Source of the DNA: VGBV01 sp963780395
GTDB taxonomy: Bacteria; Actinomycetota; Thermoleophilia; Solirubrobacterales; 70-9
Assembly (NCBI GenBank): GCA_963780395.1
Contig: CAWABY010000004.1
Span: forward strand, 62,001 to 126,000
Direction of reading: 5' to 3'
Length of the DNA stretch: 64,000 bases
The notes beneath the pieces are model-generated. The model worked only from the letters and a program-made list of their open reading frames with translations, did not search any database and was not told where the DNA came from. How positions within the stretch are numbered: the first letter of the stretch is position 1; the number at the start of each line of letters is the position of its first letter. The position numbers were made by a program, and so were the translations under genes. Below are positions 1 to 7,010 of the stretch, piece after piece.

Positions 1-285
1 GCGCGATCTCTTGAGCCGGAGGCTGCGTGGAACGCGGTCCAGCTCGGCTTCGCGGAGATCCTCGATCTGAGGACCGAGATCGAGCGTCGCCGCTACGGAG
101 CCCCACCCAGGGCGAGACCGGTCTCGCTCGTCAAGCACATAGCGAGTCCGGAGGGGCCCGGCGCCATCTACCTCTGCCAACGCGCCATCCGCTCGAAGGC
201 GACCTTGCGCCGGGGGGCGGCAGAGGTCGCGGGCGGCTTCGTGGCATGGAACGAGGCGGGCCTTCCAGTCGAGGAGGTCGATTAG
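1..285 (+). CDS. 3' end of an unrecognised gene entering from the left edge
   Basis: Frame 1 is open from the first base to TAG at 283-285 and gives 94 residues with balanced composition, including LVKHIASPEGPGAIYLC and a C-terminus FVAWNEAGLPVEEVD. I recognise no family. It lies upstream of the first SnoaL array and in the same direction. No start can be seen, so the protein is truncated by the window. Other frames here are also open, as expected in GC-rich DNA, so coding status is probable rather than certain. Confidence 0.4.
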   Translation, partial: ARSLEPEAAWNAVQLGFAEILDLRTEIERRRYGAPPRARPVSLVKHIASPEGPGAIYLCQRAIRSKATLRRGAAEVAGGFVAWNEAGLPVEEVD

Positions 286-434
286 CTTGGGCTGCGGGAG
301 TAAGTAGCACCAGCCGCTTTGGAACGAGAAGCGGTAGTTAGATCTCCACGACCAGGGGCGGCAGGGCGAGCCTGGAAATTGGACGGTACTCGTGGAAGGC
401 CGGGCACTGCTGCTTTGCATGAAAGAGCGGTCCG

Positions 435-456
435 CCGCGAGATACTGCGTGGGCGA
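435..456 (+). promoter_or_regulatory. Conserved array leader with a -10-like hexamer; possible leaderless start
   Basis: The sequence CCGCGAGATACTGCG ends nine bases before the ATG at 456, and the same sequence occurs just before the first gene of the second array (4542-4556). GATACT (441-446) resembles a sigma-70 -10 box, which would put the transcript start at or next to the ATG, a leaderless arrangement common in actinobacteria. No convincing -35 box or upstream Shine-Dalgarno is visible. The stretch 286-434 shows nothing else I can support. Confidence 0.35.
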
Positions 457-878
457 TGTCGGAGGAGAACGTAGAGCTGGTGCGCCGGCTGCTGGACATG
501 TTCGCCAAGCGCGAGCACGAGGCGGTGTTCGAGCTGTACGACCCAGACATCGAGTGGGACGCGTCCCCCAACCTCTCGCCGGGCGGGGTCGACGATCTCG
601 CGGGCGTCTACCACGGACATGAGGGGGTCCGGAACTACTGGCGACGGTGGTTGTCCGCCTGGAAGGACATCCAGTTCGAGGTTCAGGACGTCCTGGACGC
701 CGATGGCGAAGTTGTGGCGCTGATCCACAATCAGCGGATGTGGGGGCGCCACAGCGGCATCCCGGTCGACTTCCCCCCGTTCGGGCTGGTTTTCACGATT
801 CGCGACGGCAAGGTCGTGCGTTGGCGGAGCTTCCGTGATCAGAAGTCCGCCCTCGAAGCCGCCGGGCTTAGTGAGTAG
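456..878 (+). CDS. SnoaL-like/NTF2-fold protein, cassette 1 of array 1
   Basis: 140 residues beginning MSEENVELVRR and ending SALEAAGLSE. The middle shows the SnoaL/NTF2 pattern: an N-terminal helix pair, YDPDIEWDASP, the GVYHGHEGVRNYWRRW segment, then beta strands ending in RDGKVVRWRSF. This fold forms small cone-shaped dimers used as polyketide cyclases, ketosteroid isomerases, hydrolases or binding proteins; no substrate can be assigned. It is the first gene of a co-directional run in which each stop TAG is followed by GCG and the next ATG. The last codons carry the purine-rich stretch that serves as ribosome-binding site for the next gene. Confidence 0.85.
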   Translation: MSEENVELVRRLLDMFAKREHEAVFELYDPDIEWDASPNLSPGGVDDLAGVYHGHEGVRNYWRRWLSAWKDIQFEVQDVLDADGEVVALIHNQRMWGRHSGIPVDFPPFGLVFTIRDGKVVRWRSFRDQKSALEAAGLSE

Positions 879-902
879 GCGATGTCGCAGGAGAACGTGG
901 AG
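849..902 (+). repeat. Cassette-junction repeat (first of about 14 copies)
   Basis: Consensus GCCCTCGAAGCCGCCGGGCT, three variable bases, GGAGTAGGCGATGTCG, then SAGGAGAACGTGGAG. It covers the last ~9 codons of one gene, TAG, the spacer GCG and the first ~8 codons of the next. Near copies start at about 1258, 1667 (stop mutated), 2421 (3' half lost), 2988 (5' end altered), 3388 (one extra G before ATG), 4938 (diverged), 5340, 5748, 6152, 6567, 6978, 7380 and 7769 (last, no following gene). Conservation is at DNA level, beyond what the short shared peptides need. CTC-G-AAGCC / GGCTTGAG can pair as a short hairpin with one bulged G in copies ending CTTGAG. Confidence 0.9.
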
Positions 903-1286
903 ATCGTGCGCCGGGCCACCGCTGCGTACAACCGCCGTGACCTCGACGGGTTCATGGCGAACTGGGCACCCGACGCCGTCGTTGACTGGTCCAGCTCTCG
1001 CGGCCCTGACGCGGGCGTATATCGGGGGCACGACGAAATCGGGGCATTCGTGCAGCGGTTCTTCGAGGCATGGGACGAAGTTCGGATCGAGTTTGTTGAT
1101 GACCCAGCAGAGATCGAGGACGACCTCCTGATCGCTGAGAACGTGACCTACATGCGAGGGCGAGACGGCATCGAAGTTGAAGCTCGAAGCGCGTGGCTGA
1201 TCACATTTCGTGACGGCGAGCAGGCGTCGCTCACGCTCTACCAGTCGAAACAGGAGGCCCTCGAAGCCGCCGGGCTGTCGGAGTAG
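882..1286 (+). CDS. SnoaL-like protein, cassette 2 of array 1
   Basis: 134 residues, MSQENVEIVRRATAAYNRRD to ALEAAGLSE. Core features are WAPDAVVDWSSSRGP, VYRGHDEIGAFVQRFFEAW and a final FRDGEQASLTLYQSKQEALE. It starts 3 nt after the stop of the preceding gene, so translation is probably coupled. The interior is only distantly similar to its neighbours although the two ends are almost identical. Confidence 0.85.
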   Translation: MSQENVEIVRRATAAYNRRDLDGFMANWAPDAVVDWSSSRGPDAGVYRGHDEIGAFVQRFFEAWDEVRIEFVDDPAEIEDDLLIAENVTYMRGRDGIEVEARSAWLITFRDGEQASLTLYQSKQEALEAAGLSE

Positions 1287-1289
1287 GCG

Positions 1290-2402
1290 ATGTCGGAGGA
1301 GAACGTGGAGGTGACCGAGCGCTTCATTGACGCGTACAACCGCCGAGATGTCGAAGCGATGTTGGCGGACCTCGATCCCGAGATCGAGTGGCACTCCGGG
1401 ATCACCTCGCTGGGAGGGGAGGCTGGAACCTTTCGCGGATACGAGGGCGTTCGCGCGGCGCTCCGAGACGTCTATGAGGCCCTCGGCGAAACCCACATCG
1501 AATGCTCGGAGATTCGCGACCTCGGCAACCGGGTCGTCACGATCGGGCGCTTCCACGTTCGTGGCAGGGAGAGCGGCGCCGAGACCGAGTCGCCCTGGGG
1601 CGCTGTCGCCGACTTCAAGGGCAGCAAGGCGATCCGCATCCGCAGCTACTTCAACGTCGAGGAAGCCCTCGAAGCCGCCGGCCTTGAGGAGTATGCGATG
1701 TCGCAGGAGCGGGCGTTTACCGGAGAGGGTGTCGAATGTCCGATATGCCGCGGAACCTTCTCGAAGTTCGACGGGCGCCGTTGCCCTCGATGTAAAGCGT
1801 TCGAACGGCAGCGCCTGGTGTGGCTCTACCTCGAAGAGTCCGGAATCGAAGACCCCGACCTCGCGATCCTCCACATCGCCCCCGAATCCTCGTTCCGGCG
1901 GCGCTTGAAGAGTAATCCCGGCTACGTGGCCGGCGACCTCGACCCGGAGCGCTACCGCGCCGAGGGGGAAGGCGTAGACGTCATCCGGCTCGACGTCACC
2001 GCAATCCCGTTTCCGGACGAGAGCTTCGACCGGATCATCATCAACCACGTCCTCGAGCACGTTCCCCACGATCGCCTCGCGATGCGGGAGTTGTTCCGGG
2101 TCCTGAAGCCAGGTGGTCAGCTGATCGGCCACCACCCGGTGAAATGGGATCGCGCCGAGACGTATGAGGACCCTGCCATCACGTCGCGCGAGGAGCGTGA
2201 GCTTCATTTCGGACAGTACGACCACGTGCGAATCTACGGCCCCGACTTTGAGGATCGCCTGCGAGCGGCCGGGTTCGAGGTCAACAGGATCGACTATCAC
2301 GCCCGTCTGCCGAAGACGATCATCAAGCGCTACGGCCTCAAGCCGAGAATTTTTCATGACTGCAGCAAGCCCCTGATCTCGCCTAAGTCGGCGGTTTTTT
2401 GA
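1290..2402 (+). CDS. SnoaL domain fused to a zinc-finger SAM methyltransferase through a lost stop codon
   Basis: 370 residues. Residues 1-135 are a normal SnoaL cassette (MSEENVEVTERFIDAYNRRD to EEALEAAGLEE). Where every other cassette has TAG, this one has TAT (1695-1697), so the frame continues as EEYAMSQE. The rest is a class I methyltransferase: a Cys4 finger (CPICRGTF and CPRCKAFERQR), ILHIAPESSF in place of the usual motif I, AGDLDPERY, FDRIIINHVLEHV, and FRVLKPGGQL. Its own start may be the ATG at about 1701 within the junction. The C-terminus (SPKSAVF) runs into a copy of the array-flanking element at 2384-2410, so the last residues may be replaced. Target unknown. Either a real fusion or two polypeptides made by internal initiation. 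Confidence 0.75.
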   Translation: MSEENVEVTERFIDAYNRRDVEAMLADLDPEIEWHSGITSLGGEAGTFRGYEGVRAALRDVYEALGETHIECSEIRDLGNRVVTIGRFHVRGRESGAETESPWGAVADFKGSKAIRIRSYFNVEEALEAAGLEEYAMSQERAFTGEGVECPICRGTFSKFDGRRCPRCKAFERQRLVWLYLEESGIEDPDLAILHIAPESSFRRRLKSNPGYVAGDLDPERYRAEGEGVDVIRLDVTAIPFPDESFDRIIINHVLEHVPHDRLAMRELFRVLKPGGQLIGHHPVKWDRAETYEDPAITSREERELHFGQYDHVRIYGPDFEDRLRAAGFEVNRIDYHARLPKTIIKRYGLKPRIFHDCSKPLISPKSAVF

Positions 2403-2450
2403 GCCGCAGCGAACTCGACGACGCCCTCGAAGCCGCCGGGCTGTTCGGAG

Positions 2451-2540
2451 TAGGCCAAGCATCAGACCTGCTCTAGGTGCGCGCCGGCGGTCAATCGGCG
2501 GTCGGACAGGGGTGCGCTCCACCGTTTCCACCCTCCCCTG
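2451..2540 (+). repeat. Array-flanking noncoding element, copy 1
   Basis: It begins at the TAGGCC that ends a junction remnant (2421-2455), continues through GCATCAGACCTGCTCTAGG and TCAATCGGCGG, and ends about 30 nt later at CCACCCTCCCCT. Copies with the same blocks in the same order lie at 4471-4541 and 7797-7890. A partial copy, TCGGCGGTTTTTTGAGCCG, overlaps the methyltransferase stop at about 2388-2406. No open frame or typical terminator is evident. Confidence 0.65.
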
Positions 2541-2588
2541 ACGCCCTACCGTCCCCTTCCTCGCTCGCCGATCGGCTACGGTCGGCGC

Positions 2589-2987
2589 ATGGCTGACGCT
2601 TCCAATGGCTCGACACGTCTCGCCTACATCCTCGGAGTGTCGCTCGCAGACGACGCCGTTCGAGAATGGCCGCAGATGGGGGAGATCGTCCGGGGCCGCG
2701 ACCGGATTGGCGCGGTCGAGGGGCACTTCGAGGAGTTCAGGCTCGCGGTTGGAGAGCGCCGCCGCCTCGGTGACTTCCTGGTCGTCGAGTGGAGCGCCGA
2801 CTACGGGGATGGCGCCATCTACCGCAACGTGACGATCGCCGAGATCGAAGGCGGCGAGGCCGTGCGCGTCACTGACTACTGGGGCAAGCCGTTCGATACT
2901 CCGGATTGGCGCGAGGAAATGACCGATCAGCTCGACATGCCGGCTGACGGTCGGTGGCCTTCGGACGACCGGCTCTCGCACCGCTGA
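2589..2987 (+). CDS. Divergent SnoaL-like protein without the MSEENVE start
   Basis: 132 residues starting MADASNGSTRLAYILG. The segment REWPQMGEIVRGRDRIGAV, the acidic strand YGDGAIYRNVTIAEI and the motif VTDYWGKPFDTPDWR place it in another SnoaL/NTF2 subfamily seen in the same bacterial group. The first ~20 residues do not look like the usual helix of that subfamily, so the N-terminus may be recombined. It does not end EALEAAGL; instead TGA is followed by GTCGAAGTCGCCGGGCTTG, the tail of a junction repeat, so the gene sits in the array between boundary remnants. Confidence 0.7.
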   Translation: MADASNGSTRLAYILGVSLADDAVREWPQMGEIVRGRDRIGAVEGHFEEFRLAVGERRRLGDFLVVEWSADYGDGAIYRNVTIAEIEGGEAVRVTDYWGKPFDTPDWREEMTDQLDMPADGRWPSDDRLSHR

Positions 2988-3017
2988 GTCGAAGTCGCCG
3001 GGCTTGAGGAGTAGGCG

Positions 3018-3419
3018 ATGTCGGAGGAGAACGTGGAGCGGATCCGTCGCGGCTTCGACGCGTTCAACCGGCGCGACCTCGACGCCTTCCTCGCGCTCAT
3101 TGACCCTGAGGTGGAGTTGTCTACGCGCTTCAGGGAGATGGAGGGCGATTCCTACTACCGCGGCCACGACGGCGTCCGCGAATGGTGGCGGGACCTGCTC
3201 GCCATCTTCCCCGACTTCAGCATGGAGGTTCTGGAGCTGAATGACCTCGGCGACTCCGGGATCGTCGCCCTGCGTGTCCGCGGCCACGGCCTCGATAGCG
3301 GTGTGCCCTTCGAGGAGACGATGTGGGCTGCGGGCGAGTGGCGTGACGGCAAGATGACGCGGTGGCGGAACTTCGGAAGCGAGGCAGAAGCCCTCGAAGC
3401 CGCCGGGCTTGAGGAGTAG
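3018..3419 (+). CDS. SnoaL-like protein, array 1
   Basis: 133 residues, MSEENVERIRRGFDAFNRRD to ALEAAGLEE. The core has IDPEVELSTRF, YYRGHDGVREWWRDLLAIFP and a conserved WRDGKMTRWRNF strand. It is closest by eye to the cassette at 5781-6179, which shares FNRRDLxAFLAL, the RGHDG segment and WWxDLL. The following start codon is 4 nt after the stop (TAGGCGGATG), the one junction here whose spacing departs from 3 nt. Confidence 0.85.
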   Translation: MSEENVERIRRGFDAFNRRDLDAFLALIDPEVELSTRFREMEGDSYYRGHDGVREWWRDLLAIFPDFSMEVLELNDLGDSGIVALRVRGHGLDSGVPFEETMWAAGEWRDGKMTRWRNFGSEAEALEAAGLEE

Positions 3420-3423
3420 GCGG

Positions 3424-3540
3424 ATGTCGCAGGAGAACGTCGAGATCGTGCGGAGCCTCTACCGAGCAACCGATCCGAATCGGTTCTTCGATCTGCTCGA
3501 CGAGGAGGTCGAGTCTCGACCGGCGCCCAGCTCTCGATGA
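3424..3540 (+). pseudogene. SnoaL cassette truncated after 38 residues
   Basis: ATG at 3424 reads MSQENVEIVRSLYRAT and DPNRFFDLLDEEVES before losing similarity and stopping at TGA 3538-3540. The normal 130-140 residue body and the EALEAAGL terminus are missing. The break coincides with entry into sequence that encodes a phage terminase fragment on the opposite strand, so insertion or illegitimate recombination cut the gene. Confidence 0.8.
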
Positions 3541-3896
3541 TGGCCCCAGGGCTTGGTGTTTGCGTTGCCACCGCGGACGCCTCCTCCTTCAAGGTCTTGG
3601 CTCCGATTGTCCAGCGGTGGCTTTTTGCTCGCGTGGAGCAGATATGCCCGAAAGAGGTGGTGGGCCTGGTCTCTCGACGCGGCGGCGGCGATGATCGTCG
3701 CCTCAGGGTTACGGACCAGCTCCCAGAGCGCGAAGCAGCCCAGGAGTGTTGTCTTGCCCGCTCCCCTTGGTTGCGAAATCACCACCTCGCGCCGATCCGA
3801 GAGGACCGCCTCCATCATCTCCAGCTGGAAGCTCTCTAGCTGCAGGCCGACGAGCTGACAGAAACGCTCGAAGCGCTCGACCTCAGTCGTCGCCAT
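3541..3896 (-). pseudogene. N-terminal fragment of a phage large terminase (ATPase)
   Basis: Read leftwards from ATG 3896: MATTEVERFERFCQLVGLQL, then LESFQLEMMEAVLSDRREVV, then the Walker A-like SQPRGAGKTTLLG, then ELVRNPEATIIAAAASRDQA. This matches the start of terminase large subunits that package phage DNA. Similarity ends near residue 95 (about 3610); the remaining codons look random and the frame runs on into antisense of the truncated SnoaL gene. No portal, capsid or integrase gene is nearby, so this is a phage relic. Confidence 0.7.
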
Positions 3897-3949
3897 GACG
3901 GCACCATTGGGGGAAGCCGGTTCTGCAAGGCGGCCTGTAGCCTTGCCCG

Positions 3950-4129
3950 GTGCTGTACGAGGGGTATCCGCAGCCCTGGCGAGGGTGGCTACTGGCTCTG
4001 ACCGCGCTGGTCTTCGCGCTGATAATCGTCCAGTTCGTCGCCGATCCAGGTGGCTGGCTTTTCCTGGTCATTCTTGCGCTCATCGCAGTCCAGTTCGCGC
4101 TGGCGTCCTACGCCCGTAAACAGTTGTAG
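3950..4129 (+). CDS. Small two-helix membrane protein
   Basis: GTG at 3950 opens a 59-residue frame ending TAG 4127-4129. It starts (M)LYEGYPQPWRGWLLALTA and has two hydrophobic helices separated by FVADPGG, ending with the basic tail YARKQL. No family recognised and no good Shine-Dalgarno is visible, but the alternation of hydrophobic helices, turn and basic tail is convincing for a membrane miniprotein. It lies between the terminase relic and the ribbon-helix-helix gene. Confidence 0.5.
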   Translation: MLYEGYPQPWRGWLLALTALVFALIIVQFVADPGGWLFLVILALIAVQFALASYARKQL

Positions 4130-4171
4130 TTGGCAGTCGCTCTCACGCTCGCAGTTCCAGCGGAATAGGCG

Positions 4172-4459
4172 TCAGTCATCACGGAGCAGCCTCGCAAGCT
4201 CCCCGTCGGGTTCTGGGGCGTCCTCGGAGGCCCGCAGCGCCCGCTCAAGGGCGACCTGGGCCTGAACCTTGCCGGCGCGGGCCGATCGGGCCAGGAGCAG
4301 GAGGGCCTCGTCGTAGGATGGCCCCTCGTCGAGCGGCCCCGCCCGCCGCAGGGTCTCTCGCAGGAAGGCGGAGCGACTCACTCCCTGACCTCGCATCTCG
4401 TCGACCCTGGCGAGGTCCTGGTCGCTCAATCGGAGGGAGATCGTGTTCTGGGTGTTCAT
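4172..4459 (-). CDS. Ribbon-helix-helix (CopG/MetJ-type) DNA-binding protein
   Basis: 95 residues. The N-terminal half, MNTQNTISLRLSDQDLARVD then EMRGQGVSRSAFLRETLRRA, has the short strand, helix, turn, helix pattern of an RHH regulator or antitoxin. The C-terminal half is helical (SYDEALLLLARSARAGKVQA) and could bind a toxin or another partner. No toxin gene is adjacent. The start lies just left of the array-flanking element at 4471, so that element may contain its promoter. Confidence 0.75.
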   Translation of the reverse strand: MNTQNTISLRLSDQDLARVDEMRGQGVSRSAFLRETLRRAGPLDEGPSYDEALLLLARSARAGKVQAQVALERALRASEDAPEPDGELARLLRDD

Positions 4460-4470
4460 TCCTTACCTTC

Positions 4471-4541
4471 GGTTAGCCCGCGCAGCCGACCAATCGGCGG
4501 TTTTCTGAGCGGGCAGTTCTGGGTCGGCACCCTCCCCTCCA
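4471..4541 (+). repeat. Array-flanking noncoding element, copy 2
   Basis: GGTTAGCCCGCGCAGCC, then CCAATCGGCGGTTTTCTGAG, then GGCACCCTCCCCTCC. It lacks the TAGGCC/GCATTAG part found in the copies that follow a cassette, and it directly precedes the leader of array 2. This position, between a divergent regulator gene and the array, is where a promoter region would be expected. Confidence 0.6.
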
Positions 4542-4563
4542 CCGCGAGATACTGCGCGGGCGA
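4542..4563 (+). promoter_or_regulatory. Conserved array leader, second copy
   Basis: CCGCGAGATACTGCGCGGGCG ends directly at the ATG of the first array-2 cassette and differs by one base (C for T) from the leader at 435-455. GATACT (4548-4553) is the candidate -10 box, ten bases upstream of the start codon, consistent with leaderless transcription. No clear -35 element. Confidence 0.35.
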
Positions 4564-4967
4564 TGTCGGAGGAGAACGTCGAGCTTGCGAAACGCTTCAA
4601 CGCGGCGGGGCACCGGGAGGCCGAAGCCGCGTTCTTCCAGTTCGTGGCGGAAGACGTCGTCGCAATGGATTTCGGTGTGTCGCTTGACACACCCAGCGTT
4701 GTTCACGGCCGAACCGCCCTGCTCGACGTCTACAGGCAGGTCGCAGAAGTCTTGGATGACTACTACCGCGAAGTTGACGAGTACGTGGAGGTCGGCGACT
4801 GGGTCATCGCCGTGGGTCGATGGGTGGGAACAGGAAAGACCAGTGGAGTTCCCGTGGAGAGGCAAGGAACCAACGCCGGTCGGTGGCGGGAGGGGAAGGT
4901 CGTCGAGTGGCTCTTCGGCCTCGATAGCAAGGAGGCCGCCCTCGAAGCAGTGAAGTCGCGGGAGTAG
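4563..4967 (+). CDS. SnoaL-like protein, cassette 1 of array 2
   Basis: 134 residues, MSEENVELAKRFNAAGHREA onwards. It has VAEDVVAMDFGV, VHGRTALLDVYRQVAEVL and WVIAVGRWVGTGKTSGVPVE. Its C-terminus, AALEAVKSRE, is the most diverged of the array, and the junction after it is correspondingly altered, although the GGAGTAGGCGATG part is intact. It follows the shared leader and is probably the first gene of an eight-gene transcript. Confidence 0.85.
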   Translation: MSEENVELAKRFNAAGHREAEAAFFQFVAEDVVAMDFGVSLDTPSVVHGRTALLDVYRQVAEVLDDYYREVDEYVEVGDWVIAVGRWVGTGKTSGVPVERQGTNAGRWREGKVVEWLFGLDSKEAALEAVKSRE

Positions 4968-4970
4968 GCG

Positions 4971-5369
4971 ATGTCGGAGGAGAACGTGGAGTTGGCCCGC
5001 CGCGCAGCCGAGGCCTGGAATGAGCACGGCCCGGAGTCCATCAAGCGGTTCTGGGCGAAGGACGGCGAATGGCACGATCCCCCAGACCTTCCTGATTCGC
5101 GGGTGGTGCGGGGCAGGGATGCGGTCGCTTCCTACCTGACGGATCAGGCCGGCGCTGTCGGGCAGTTTAAGTTCACCATCGTCGATGTGAGAGCCACGGG
5201 TGAGACTGTGGTGCTGCGGAATGAGCTGACCTTGCATGGGCAGGAAAGCGGCATTGACTTTCCCGGTGAGGCCACACAGGTGATCGAGCTCGCGGATGGC
5301 AGGATTCAGCGCGTCTTCAATTTCTTTACGTGGGACGAGGCCCTCGAAGCCGCCGGGCTTGAGGAGTAG
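4971..5369 (+). CDS. SnoaL-like protein, cassette 2 of array 2
   Basis: 132 residues, MSEENVELARRAAEAWNEHG to ALEAAGLEE. The distinctive core is FWAKDGEWHDPPDLPDS, VVRGRDAVASYLTDQAGAVG and LTLHGQESGIDFPGEATQVI. The D-P-P-D and RGRDAV segments sit at the mouth of the conical fold in related proteins. 3-nt spacing on both sides. Confidence 0.85.
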   Translation: MSEENVELARRAAEAWNEHGPESIKRFWAKDGEWHDPPDLPDSRVVRGRDAVASYLTDQAGAVGQFKFTIVDVRATGETVVLRNELTLHGQESGIDFPGEATQVIELADGRIQRVFNFFTWDEALEAAGLEE

Positions 5370-5372
5370 GCG

Positions 5373-5777
5373 ATGTCGGAGGAGAACGTGGAGTTGGTAC
5401 GGGAACTCACGGAGGCTTTCAACCGGCGCGATCTGGACGCCGTCGTGGCTCTCCTTAGCCCCGATGTCGTATGGGAGGTGAACCCCGACGTTCCCGGAGC
5501 TCGAGAGGTCTATCGCGGACGAGCGGAGGTGCGAGAGTGGAACGAGGAGCTTTTCGACCTTGCGGAGAGCTCCCACGTACAGCTCGACGAGGTCACGGAC
5601 CTGAGTGATGGCCGGGTCTTCACCGCGGTCCTTCTCACCGGGCGCGGCAAGGGCAGCGGCCTGCCGCTGGAGCTCCGCTTCTGGCAGGTGCTCTCGGTCG
5701 CGGAAGGCAAGATCGCAAGTCGTCAGGTCTTCATGGACCGTGACGAAGCCCTCGAAGCCGCCGGGCTGCGGGAGTAG
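5373..5777 (+). CDS. SnoaL-like protein, cassette 3 of array 2
   Basis: 134 residues, MSEENVELVRELTEAFNRRD to ALEAAGLRE. The core includes LLSPDVVWEVNPDVPGAREV, YRGRAEVREWNEELFDLAES and FTAVLLTGRGKGSGLPLELR. Interior sequence is unlike the flanking cassettes; both edges match the junction consensus. Confidence 0.85.
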   Translation: MSEENVELVRELTEAFNRRDLDAVVALLSPDVVWEVNPDVPGAREVYRGRAEVREWNEELFDLAESSHVQLDEVTDLSDGRVFTAVLLTGRGKGSGLPLELRFWQVLSVAEGKIASRQVFMDRDEALEAAGLRE

Positions 5778-5780
5778 GCG

Positions 5781-6179
5781 ATGTCGGAGGAGAACGTGGA
5801 GCTTTACCGGCGGGGCATCGAGGCGTTCAACCGGCGCGACCTCGAGGCGTTTCTCGCGCTGGCTCATCCTGATGTCGTCGGGATTTCGCGAGTCCTCGCG
5901 ATCGAGGGCGGCTCCTATCGAGGACATGACGGCGCTCGGAAGTGGTGGAAGGATCTGCTCGATGTCTTCCCTGACTTCAGGATCGAGGTCGTCTGGGTGC
6001 GCGACGCCGGGAACATGACGGTTTCCGAACTGCGCAACAGTGCCCACGGCGAAGGCAGCGCCGCGCCCCTCGAAGAGTTCGTGTGGCAGGTCTCTGAGTG
6101 GCGCGATGGACGGGTCTTTCGGTGGCAGATGTATGAAAGCGAGCAAGACGCCCTCGAAGCCGCGGGGCTGTCGGAGTAG
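5781..6179 (+). CDS. SnoaL-like protein, cassette 4 of array 2
   Basis: 132 residues, MSEENVELYRRGIEAFNRRD to ALEAAGLSE. It has LAHPDVVGISRVLAIEGGSY, then RGHDGARKWWKDLLDVFPDF. This is clearly closer to the array-1 cassette at 3018 than to its neighbours, suggesting one was copied between arrays. The junction has GCGGGG where most copies have GCCGGG. Confidence 0.85.
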   Translation: MSEENVELYRRGIEAFNRRDLEAFLALAHPDVVGISRVLAIEGGSYRGHDGARKWWKDLLDVFPDFRIEVVWVRDAGNMTVSELRNSAHGEGSAAPLEEFVWQVSEWRDGRVFRWQMYESEQDALEAAGLSE

Positions 6180-6182
6180 GCG

Positions 6183-6596
6183 ATGTCGCAGGAGAACGTG
6201 GAGGTCGTACGGGAAGCGGTGGATGCACTGAACCGACGCGACACGGACGCCTTCGTAGCTCTTGCTCGCCCCGATGTCGAGTGGAAGGAACCCACCGATC
6301 CGTTTCCGGGACTTCGACCGATCTACCACGGGCGAGATGGGGTCCGCGAGTGGCTCGAAGAAGCGTTCTTGGAGCTGTGGGAAGAATTCCATGTCGAGAT
6401 CGGAGAGATCACCGAAGTGGGTGATGACCGGGTCTTCTGCGAGACGTGGCTCACCGCACGCGGCGTCACCAGCGGCGTGGAGACAGAGATCCACACCTGG
6501 GGGGTCACCTGGCACGCGGACGACGGCAAGGTCGCAAGGCGTGCGCTTTTTTGGACCAGGGACGAGGCCCTCGAAGCTACCGGGCTTCAGGAGTAG
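6183..6596 (+). CDS. SnoaL-like protein, cassette 5 of array 2
   Basis: 137 residues, MSQENVEVVREAVDALNRRD to ALEATGLQE. The core has LARPDVEWKEPTDPFPGLRP, IYHGRDGVREWLEEAFLELW and a tryptophan-rich strand HTWGVTWHADDGKVARRALF. The C-terminal junction reads CTCGAAGCTACCGGGCTTC, with two changes from consensus. Confidence 0.85.
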   Translation: MSQENVEVVREAVDALNRRDTDAFVALARPDVEWKEPTDPFPGLRPIYHGRDGVREWLEEAFLELWEEFHVEIGEITEVGDDRVFCETWLTARGVTSGVETEIHTWGVTWHADDGKVARRALFWTRDEALEATGLQE

Positions 6597-6599
6597 GCG

Positions 6600-7007
6600 A
6601 TGTCGGAGAAGAACGTCGAGATCGTTCGCCGGGTTTACAACGCCGTAGCCCGCCGCGACGCCGAGACGGTTCTGGCGCTTTACGACGCGGAAGTCGAGTG
6701 GGATTGGACCCGCATCCCCGGCCTCTTCGGACAGGGCGGGCTCTACCGTGGCCGTGAGGGCTTGCGTGCCTGGTTCCGAGAGTGGAGCGAGGGCCTGGAG
6801 CACATCGAGTACGAGGCGGAGGAACTGATCGCGACTGATGACCACGTCATCTCGAAGTCGGACATGAGGGGCCGCGGACGGACGAGCGGGGTCGAGGTCG
6901 GGGCGACTCTGTATGCGGTTTGGACGTTCCGGGACGGCAAGATCGTCCGGGTCGCATGGTTCTCCAGCCGCCCCGAGGCGCTCGAAGCCGCCGGCCTTGA
7001 GGAGTAG
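6600..7007 (+). CDS. SnoaL-like protein, cassette 6 of array 2
   Basis: 135 residues, MSEKNVEIVRRVYNAVARRD to ALEAAGLEE. MSEKNVE departs from the usual MSEENVE or MSQENVE. The core is LYDAEVEWDWTRIPGLFGQG, LYRGREGLRAWFREWSEGLE and LYAVWTFRDGKIVRVAWF. Confidence 0.85.
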   Translation: MSEKNVEIVRRVYNAVARRDAETVLALYDAEVEWDWTRIPGLFGQGGLYRGREGLRAWFREWSEGLEHIEYEAEELIATDDHVISKSDMRGRGRTSGVEVGATLYAVWTFRDGKIVRVAWFSSRPEALEAAGLEE

Positions 7008-7010
7008 GCG

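Noticed and set aside
282..3287. Very long open frame on the minus strand through array 1 with repeated LHVLLRHRLLLKPGGFEG-like peptides
   Set aside because: It is antisense to well-formed SnoaL genes. The apparent repeats are just the reverse complement of the cassette junctions. No ribosome-binding site, and composition follows GC skew.
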